Positions 57,772 through 64,000 of a DNA stretch of 64,000 nt are shown piece after piece. Source of the DNA: Triglochin maritima (taxonomy: Eukaryota > Streptophyta > Magnoliopsida > Alismatales > Juncaginaceae); the NCBI GenBank assembly GCA_963682175.1, contig OY821784.1:28811621-28875620 (forward strand), given 5' to 3'. The number at the start of each line of letters is the position of its first letter. Within the stretch, counting starts at the first letter, position 1. A program made the translations under genes and the position numbers. Under the pieces are notes generated by a model. It worked only from the letters and a program-made list of their open reading frames with translations, did not search any database and was not told where the DNA came from.

Positions 57772-57948
57772 CAATGAACGGGCGTTGACGGAAGCCTCAC
57801 GACGTCTGTGTGTGGCGAGTCTCCCTGACCGAGGGGGTGTATATGCGCAAATTATATCGCCCACGAGGTGTACTTGAGGCAATAGGCAAAAACTATGTGT
57901 ATATCACCAATTACGACTCGTGGTGGGAATACAGTAGAAAAAAGCCCA
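57772..57948 (-). repeat. Right terminal inverted repeat of MULE
   Basis: The reverse complement starts TGGGCTTTTTTCTACTGTA and matches 22743-22920 with few gaps, including GCCTCAAGTACACCTCGTGG. The A/T target copy AATTTTTAT follows at 57949-57957. Confidence 0.9.
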
Positions 57949-57957
57949 AATTTTTAT

Positions 57958-58770
57958 TGAATTGCTATTAATCGCCGGAAAACTACTTAAATCGCCCCAA
58001 TGAATTACCATTTTCCCCTTCTCTCATGTCTACTCATATATCGTGACATTTCACCATCCTATCACTCATCTCTCTTCATCTTCCTCTCATAATCATAAAA
58101 AATGTTTCGGATGTCAGTAAATGAGCCAACAGATGCCCCGGTGTACTCGAATCTGGTAAAATATCCAACTTCTTTTTAATAATAAAAAAATAAAAAGATT
58201 AGCGGGCGTCCACCGGAAGGACCGTTTGTCTAAGGCGGCTCTGGCGGACGCCTGCTAATTTTTTAATTTTTTTATTATTAAAAGATAACTGATTATAAAT
58301 TTAGATAATTGTTAAATAAATTGATTATTAAGTTAATAATTACTATATTCGGATAACTGATACCCCTTCGATACACCGAATAGAGATTACCAGAGAAATG
58401 TCGAAGCTACTGAGGATAAATATTCGGATGATCGATACCCCTTCAGTACACCGAATAGAGATTTACATAGAAATGTCGAAGCTACTGAGGATAAATATTT
58501 GGATGACCGGGTAGAGGTCGGTAAACCGACCCAAGGATTCTAGGAAGATCAAAAACTTATTGTCTCTACGATCACGGTGGATCGCTTACTTTACCGAGTC
58601 CAGGGGCTTCACCAAACATTTTCGTGGTGTTTGTACTGGGAAAATGAGAAAAACGTAGGCAGAAACCTTATTTTATGAGACGAGACGAAATGGATAATAA
58701 ATGAATTGTGAAGGGCAAAATGGTTGTTGTGACGATTTAAGTAATTTTCCGGTGATTAATAGTAGTTCCC
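57958..58770. mobile_element. Foldback MULE-type element, copy 1
   Basis: The ends TTAATCGCCGGAAAACTACTTAAATCG and the reverse complement of CGATTTAAGTAATTTTCCGGTGATTAA form inverted repeats of about 50 bp. It is flanked by AATTTTTAT (57949-57957) and AATTTTTAC (58771-58779). The body has a 75-bp tandem duplication (two and a bit units from 58347 to about 58505, GGATAACTGATACCCCTTCG) and no coding sequence. GCGGGCGTCCACCGG and GGCGGACGCCTGC near 58200-58255 form a smaller hairpin. Confidence 0.75.
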
Positions 58771-58779
58771 AATTTTTAC

Positions 58780-59919
58780 TGAATTGCTAAACATCGCCCC
58801 AAAATTACTTTAATCGCCCCTTGAAATTACCATTTTGCCCTTCTCTCATTTCTACTGCTATAACGCGACATTTTACCCTCCTATCACACATCTTTCTTCA
58901 TCTTCCTCTTATAATCATAAAAAATAATGTTTTGGAGGTCAGTAATGAGTCAACAGACGCCCAAGTGTACTCAAATCTGGTAAAATTTCTAACATCTTTT
59001 TAATAAAAAAATAATAAAAAATTACGGGCGTCCGACGGAGCCGCCCCACGTAGGAGGGGGCGTATGGGTAAGACGCCTCCCCCATGGGGGAGGCGTTTTA
59101 CCCAGACGCCCCGCCAATGGGGGAGGCGTGTTACCCAGACACCCCGCTTATGGGAAGGGCGTCTGTGTAAGACGCCTCCCCAATGGGTGAGGCGTCTTAC
59201 CCAGACGCCCCCCTCCTACGTGGGGCGGCTCCGTCGGACGCCCGTAATTTTTTATTATTTTTTATTATTATTTTAAAAAGATAATTGATTATAAATTTAG
59301 ATAATTGTTAAATTAATTAAGTAATAAGTTAATAATTACTATATTCGGATGACTGATACCCCTTCGGTACACCGAAAATTCAAAAATTTCCAGATCCAAC
59401 AATTTCCAAATCCAACGACCTGTCGATGTGGTATTTTTATGTCAGGATGTTTTACCGCCGGGGGATTTTGGATCTTAAAAAATATTTGATTTGGACATTT
59501 TTTGAATCTTCATCACTTGCAAAAAACTCATTGTAATCCGACCGGTTACCACCGAAAACTTGCAAAGAAACGTCAAATAATTTGAGATAACACACCGTAT
59601 AATTTTAATTTGACAAAAAAATTAAAAAAATGGGACGTCTGGCTAAGACGCATGTACCATCGTGGAGGTGTTTGGCCATGGTACATGCATCTTAGCCAGA
59701 CGCCCGAGTCGGTAAAAAAATCCGCCTCCGTTATTTTGCCTGATCTAGGTGCTTCGCCAGACATTTTCTTGGTGTTGGTACTAGGAATGTTAGTAAAACT
59801 GAGTCAAAAACCTTGTTTAAAGATACGGGACGATATGGGTATTAAATATATTGTTAAGGGCAAGAAGGTCATTTCAAGGGGCAATTCAAGTAGTTTTGGG
59901 ACGACGTTTAGCAATTCCC
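58780..59919. mobile_element. Foldback MULE-type element, copy 2
   Basis: The ends GAATTGCTAAACATCGCCCC and, at the right, GGGACGACGTTTAGCAATTCCC are inverted repeats of about 60 bp. Flanks are AATTTTTAC (58771-58779) and AATTTTTAT (59920-59928). The element shares about 250 bp at its left with copy 1 and with the fragment at 12436-12795. It contains the big hairpin at 59016-59253 and a second palindrome at about 59636-59704. The frame at 59610-60017 has no recognisable protein. Confidence 0.75.
59016..59253. repeat. GC-rich hairpin array, arms ~45 bp
   Basis: The left arm (59016-59063, ATTACGGGCGTCCGACGGAG and on) and right arm (59205-59253) are reverse complements with one extra C. Between them five smaller palindromes of the type GACGCCTCCCCCATGGGGGA alternate. 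A transcript would fold into one long stem with side stems. Confidence 0.9.
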
Positions 59920-59928
59920 AATTTTTAT

Positions 59929-62362
59929 CCAACAAGTATAACAACGTGATCTTCAATATTTGTAGACCAAAACACTTCAGCGTGTATGGGAAGTTGTTGC
60001 ATGTGTTAGGTACTTAGCTAGAAATATTAACGAAAATAATGTACTTAGTTGGAGTCCAAATGATTCTTGAATTATTACAAACGAATCAGTCTTTTTTTAA
60101 TTGTTGAGCACATGCAAAGCATGCAAACTCCTTGTAAGTAGTGCGCTAAATCATAAAACAAACTCAAATGGTGGGACTGGGAATGGAAGGGAGGAAACTT
60201 CCTAAGAGAATTTCTGGTATGAATTATGAGTCCTACATTACAAGTAAAATAAATTAGTAATGTTGTGGTGCTATGTGCATAAAGACCATGAAACTGTCAT
60301 TTTTGAGGTAAATGTTTACTACATTTTACAATTTTCAGAGCTAATACCACGTTTTTTGCTAACATGTATACATCATGCAGTCGAAATCCCTATCACGGTC
60401 AATGTCAGATAAATACTAACATTTATTTATCATTTCCTTATCTTAAAGTTCTTTTTCCAGAAAATTCTTCGAAATTGGTAAATTTTAAAAGATTTTTGCA
60501 AAAAGGATGACAAAAACGTTTATGGTTCTTGACAGTTCCAAATATCCCATGCTATAATTTCTGATTTAAATTGAGATTGGATTAAAATATTTAGTTATTA
60601 ATTTATGTTGCACACTTCTTCTTCTTTTTTTTGCGAAAGGAAAAGGAAGCGTACATTACTACAACATCCAAAGGATTAATGAGTTAATGCTATTCCTATG
60701 AGTTGAACTGCGACCTTTAACACACGAAGTATTTTATGTGTCGGTATTTCTTTTGAATCCATTAGTGAATGTAGTGCTCATTTGCCCACACTCACAACAT
60801 AAATTAATTGGGAAGCTGGTGTTTTGCCAACAATAAGTATATGATCGGACTCCTTAACCTTTTCTCTTTTGAACTTTATAGCTAGACGCTAATACAAAAA
60901 CTCCCAACTTTAAGGTACACATGCAAATAGTGGTAAAAGGACAGAGTGACAAAATTCATAATTTACAAGGGCGTGAGTGAAATATTCCCTTACATCAATA
61001 CTTTGGTCTATCCTATCACGTTGATGTGGATACAATCTTGATGTTTATTTGTTTACGAGAAGAGGTTGTTCTCATCAACACGCAAGTGCAAATGGACAAC
61101 TAAACAACCATTGCATTAGCTCACATTTTGGCTCCAAATAAACCACGAGTCGCCTTCATTGGTGCAACTGTGCTAGAAAGAGTTTGGTCGTCTTTTCACA
61201 TGGATCGTATATGGATTGATTGACGTGTTCATCCCACCACCCCCCTTTACTTCTCTCCAATCCAACTTCTCGTTATAGTTCGAAATTATGTTTACTTTGG
61301 GTCGGAACATTATCAAAAATAACTTGACGTACCGGAGTTAATGGTCGGTTTGAAAATTGAAAATACCTTGAATGGTTTGAAATATATATGCACATGCCTT
61401 GGGCAAGATGTCTTCTTGAATATGGAATAATATGCCTTAAGTGGTAAAGTTTGTTTAAAAAATACGCTTATTTTTCAGAAATAAATACAGTACCAAAAAC
61501 AACGACGATATGCTTCTTATATAAAGTTGTTTGTTTGTGTTTATACTTTATACCCAAATTAAACATGAGCTTTGATTTTTTTACCCAATACAATTAGAAT
61601 ACACATACATAAATCAATTCTCATGTTAGTTGTGTTCATACTTTTTCTTGACTCTTATCACTCAATTTGCTATCTCCGTTATAGGAATCTTGATTGATGT
61701 GTTGAATGCACCACCTCCACATCTCTCTTTATCTATCCTTTTCAAGCACCACATATGGACAGGAAGAAGATAAGCAAGGAAGATCCTTTTAATTATTGAG
61801 CATCGTCATTTTGCTGCTTTTTTGCTAATATATTTTGTTGAAAACTCATGAAAATTACTTTGTGCTCTCCATTTGCTAATTAAAATGTAACAAATGGACA
61901 TTATTTGACTATTTTCATGTAAGACCAGTAGTTGTCCAGAAGGCTATACAGCCAGTATTTGTTAGGACTCAGCTGGTAGGTGGACGTATGAAATAGTGTT
62001 TGGTGGCTTCTTAACGTGACCCTTAATTATCTTTACATTTGACTTGATTATAGTATGAACATATATATGATTGATTTTTGGTTTGTTTGTGCATATTTGT
62101 ATGTTCTTGTGCCAGTAGATTGAGCACGTGGGATCAAGTTCGATGATAAGTTGATTGGTGAAGATATGCTACATAGAGATGTACAATTAGGATAAATCTT
62201 TGGTTCAAGCTTATATATTATAATTCCCAATCTATTCTATTTTCTCTGAAACTACATAAAATAGTTGAGCAGTTACTATTTACGTTGTTTTATCTTACAA
62301 GTATATATTGACCCCTAATCAAATAAAAAATATAATTATCATGGATTAATATTAGGGTTTTT
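59929..62362. other. A/T-rich stretch, nothing recognised
   Basis: About 2.4 kb with only short random frames. No terminal repeats, domain motifs or RNA genes seen. The first bases (CCAACAAGTATAACAACGTG) should have joined the sequence left of the MULE at 22734 before the insertions. Confidence 0.5.
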
Positions 62363-64000
62363 TGTGAGATCCTAATCCTAATTGGGTTTTAATAGTTGTT
62401 TAGGTGGTGTTTAGGAGGAGTTTGGATGGACGGCTAGGAAGGAGTGGAGAAGGTTGGATTGGATGGTGAGATGTGGGGTGGGGTTTATGAGGTAATTTTT
62501 CTCTCTCACTCACTCTCATGTCCCTCTCTACGCTCTCGCTCTCTCACGAGTCTCTCTCTCTCTGTGCTCAGTGGTGTTCCGGCGAGAGGTGTTGAGCTCC
62601 GGTGAGGTTGCAGTGTTCGGCAAGTGTTGGTTGGTGGAGGTGAGTCTGTTGTATTGCTAAAACCGTCTCGTTTGCTTTAGTTCTCTCTCAATCCGTCTCT
62701 CTTCCAGTGTTGTGGTTGGAGTGGTGATCGACGAAAGTGAAGGAGTGACTATGAATCAGCGAGGAGGTGCGATCGTTGATTGAACGAGAGTTCGTCGGTG
62801 GATTGTGAATTTGGGGAGAAGTGCTCGTGCAAGCGCCATCGAGGTTCTTCAAAGGTTTCTTCAGACCTTCACGGTATGTCAAACTTGTAGTTGTAGCTCA
62901 CTTTTGTTGTGTGAAAATTTGGAAGTCGACGGTACGCCGAAAGGCTCGTCGCAAGCAAATGTGCAACAATTTTACTGCTAGATCGGTCTACCGGTTGGTG
63001 CAACGGTCGACCGTTCCTAGTGTGAATTCGGGATTATGCCTCACATCGGTCGAACGATGCCCTTGAGTGGTCGACCGGTGGTGCATTTGAGGCAAGCCTG
63101 ATTGGTTTCGGTCAAACGGGCCCTCTTTGCCGTTCAACTGTGTGCGCTATTTTAGATCGGTTGGGGCGTTGACCATCCAAACGGTCGACCTCCTGTTTGA
63201 CTCGTCTGACCGACGACATATGTTAACTTATGGTATGGTTCGATCGATGGTGGTTCGGTCGACCGGTGTTGATTGGATGTGTTGAAGGATTTTACTGGTG
63301 GAATTCGGTCGATCAAGAGTGCTCGGGGGTTCGACCGATTGATTATGTTGAGCGATGGAGGATTTTGCTGGTGGTTCGGTCGAATGGGTCTCCTTTGTTG
63401 TTCGACCGATTGGTCGTTATGTTCGTTGAACCTGGGAGGTGACCTTCTAAATGGTCAACCGGTCCCTGACTTTGGTTCGACCGAACGTGTGTGGTTGGTG
63501 GGAATTGTTCGACCGATGGAGTGTCGGTCGAGGCAATTGCTATGTTATAGTGAGAGACGGTCGACCGGGACTCTTGGTTCGGTCGACCGATTTTGGCCAG
63601 TTTTGCCCAGATGAGGTGTGTTTGTTGTGGTTGTCCTTGTGAGATGAGTTGTGGTGTCGATGTTCTTCCGGCAAGTGTGCTAGTGAGCACGTGTGTTATG
63701 GTGGTTGGGTGAAAGAGCCCTGGAGCCCCTTAACTGTTGTGAGAGTTGCGGTTTGGTCAAAGTGCCCTAGAGTTCGGCGAGTGTGTTGCGGTGGTTGGGT
63801 GAAAAAGCCCTAGAGCCCCGTAACTGTTATGAGAGCTGCGGTTGGGTGAAAACACCATAGAGCCCAGCTAGTCTGTGCGGGGTTGGGTGAAAAAGCCTTG
63901 GAGCCCCGTAGTGCGTTAAGGTTGGGTGAAAGAGCCCTGGAGCCTGAGCAAGGACCGCGTGATAAGGGTTGGGTGAAAAAGCCCTGGAGCCCTTAGACGT
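62363..64000 (+). mobile_element. LTR start of a divergent Tekay-type element, cut by window edge
   Basis: It begins TGTGAGATCCTAATCCTAAT and repeats the landmark order of the LTR at 13308: GGATGGACGGCTAGGAAGG, a CTCTCT microsatellite, GTTCTTCAAAGG then TTTCTTCA, GGCTCGTCGCAAGC (cf. AAGGCTCGTCGAGAACC), and a zone of GGTCGACCG palindromes (five exact by eye, 62983-63595). It is too different for the same family and has its own tandem repeats after 63690. No primer site or LTR end lies inside the window. Confidence 0.7.
63690..64000 (+). repeat. Tandem repeats GGTTGGGTGAAAGAGCCCTGGAG
   Basis: Six or more copies of a core GGTTGGGTGAAAAAGCCCTG(A)GAGCCCC, spaced 40-75 bp apart with linkers such as GTAACTGTTGTGAGAGCTGC. 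In the homologous place the Tekay-type LTR at 13308 has a two-copy repeat of another sequence (GGAGCGGGTGCCTTGTG). Confidence 0.8.

Larger units (their letters stand above)
22743..57948 (+). mobile_element. ~35-kb Mutator-like element (MULE) filled with nested insertions
   Basis: Terminal inverted repeats at 22743-22920 and 57772-57948 match at roughly 85% by eye and are flanked by ATTTTTAT (22735-22742 and 57950-57957), fitting the 8-9 bp duplication made by MULEs. Inside, a mudrA-like transposase runs rightwards (about 23390 or 26610 to 38499) and a GRF-zinc-finger gene runs leftwards (57634-56948), the convergent layout known from maize MuDR. Removing the nested elements at 23758-26557, 26654-27316, 29238-31919, 32123-37113, 37343 to about 38302 and 39167-56630 leaves a MULE of roughly 6 kb. 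Coding frames are broken, so this copy is not autonomous. Confidence 0.9.

Noticed and set aside
1..64000. tRNA, rRNA or small nuclear RNA genes
   Set aside because: No cloverleaf with A and B boxes and no rRNA signature was seen by eye; tRNA-like strings are retrotransposon primer sites.

Overview
This window is flowering-plant nuclear DNA made almost entirely of transposable elements. The evidence is plant-type Ty1/copia and Ty3/gypsy retrotransposons, a CACTA (En/Spm) element, Mutator-like elements (MULEs), hAT elements, and a broken FAR1-family gene. I see no intact host gene, rRNA, tRNA or CRISPR array. The species cannot be named from this sequence.

Left part (1-22.7 kb). A FAR1-type gene on the minus strand (1-3445) is broken by a 1.4-kb solo LTR and by a ~700-bp minisatellite lying inside its transposase domain. 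Next come a decayed copia element on the plus strand (~4.1-9.8 kb), an LTR fragment containing a 47-bp inverted repeat, a truncated copia on the minus strand (10.3-12.4 kb) and a truncated foldback element (12.4-12.8 kb). A complete but broken chromodomain gypsy element of Tekay/Del type follows (13308-21196, perfect 5-bp target duplication CATTA, two LTRs of about 1.6 kb). A poorly defined spacer separates it from the next block.

Middle (22.7-57.9 kb). This is one huge nested structure. A MULE has ~180-bp terminal inverted repeats at 22743-22920 and 57772-57948 and an 8-9 bp A/T target duplication. It carries a mudrA-type transposase on the plus strand and a convergent GRF-zinc-finger gene on the minus strand. 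Into it were inserted a 2.8-kb solo LTR (TSD TTATG), a hAT-type MITE (TSD ACTGTGGG), a 2.7-kb hAT element that itself holds another hAT MITE (TSD GCCGTGAT), a gag-only copia retrotransposon (32123-37113), a second rearranged LTR of that family, and a ~17.5-kb CACTA element (39167-56630). The CACTA carries TNP2 and a TNPA-like/Ulp1 protease gene. Its TNP2 gene is split by an 8.5-kb Athila/Tat-type gypsy element that keeps gag and protease but no polymerase or integrase (45302-53766). Nesting is three levels deep.

Right part (57.9-64 kb). Two short foldback MULE-type elements sit directly beside the big MULE, and every junction carries nearly the same 9-mer. One contains a GC-rich hairpin with ~45-bp arms. 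About 2.4 kb of A/T-rich sequence without recognisable content follows. The window ends inside the LTR of a divergent relative of the Tekay-type element.

The most unusual signal is a palindrome, CGGTCGACCG and near variants. It occurs dozens of times, irregularly spaced, only inside the LTRs of the Tekay-type gypsy family, its divergent relative and the gag-only copia family. These families are otherwise unrelated.
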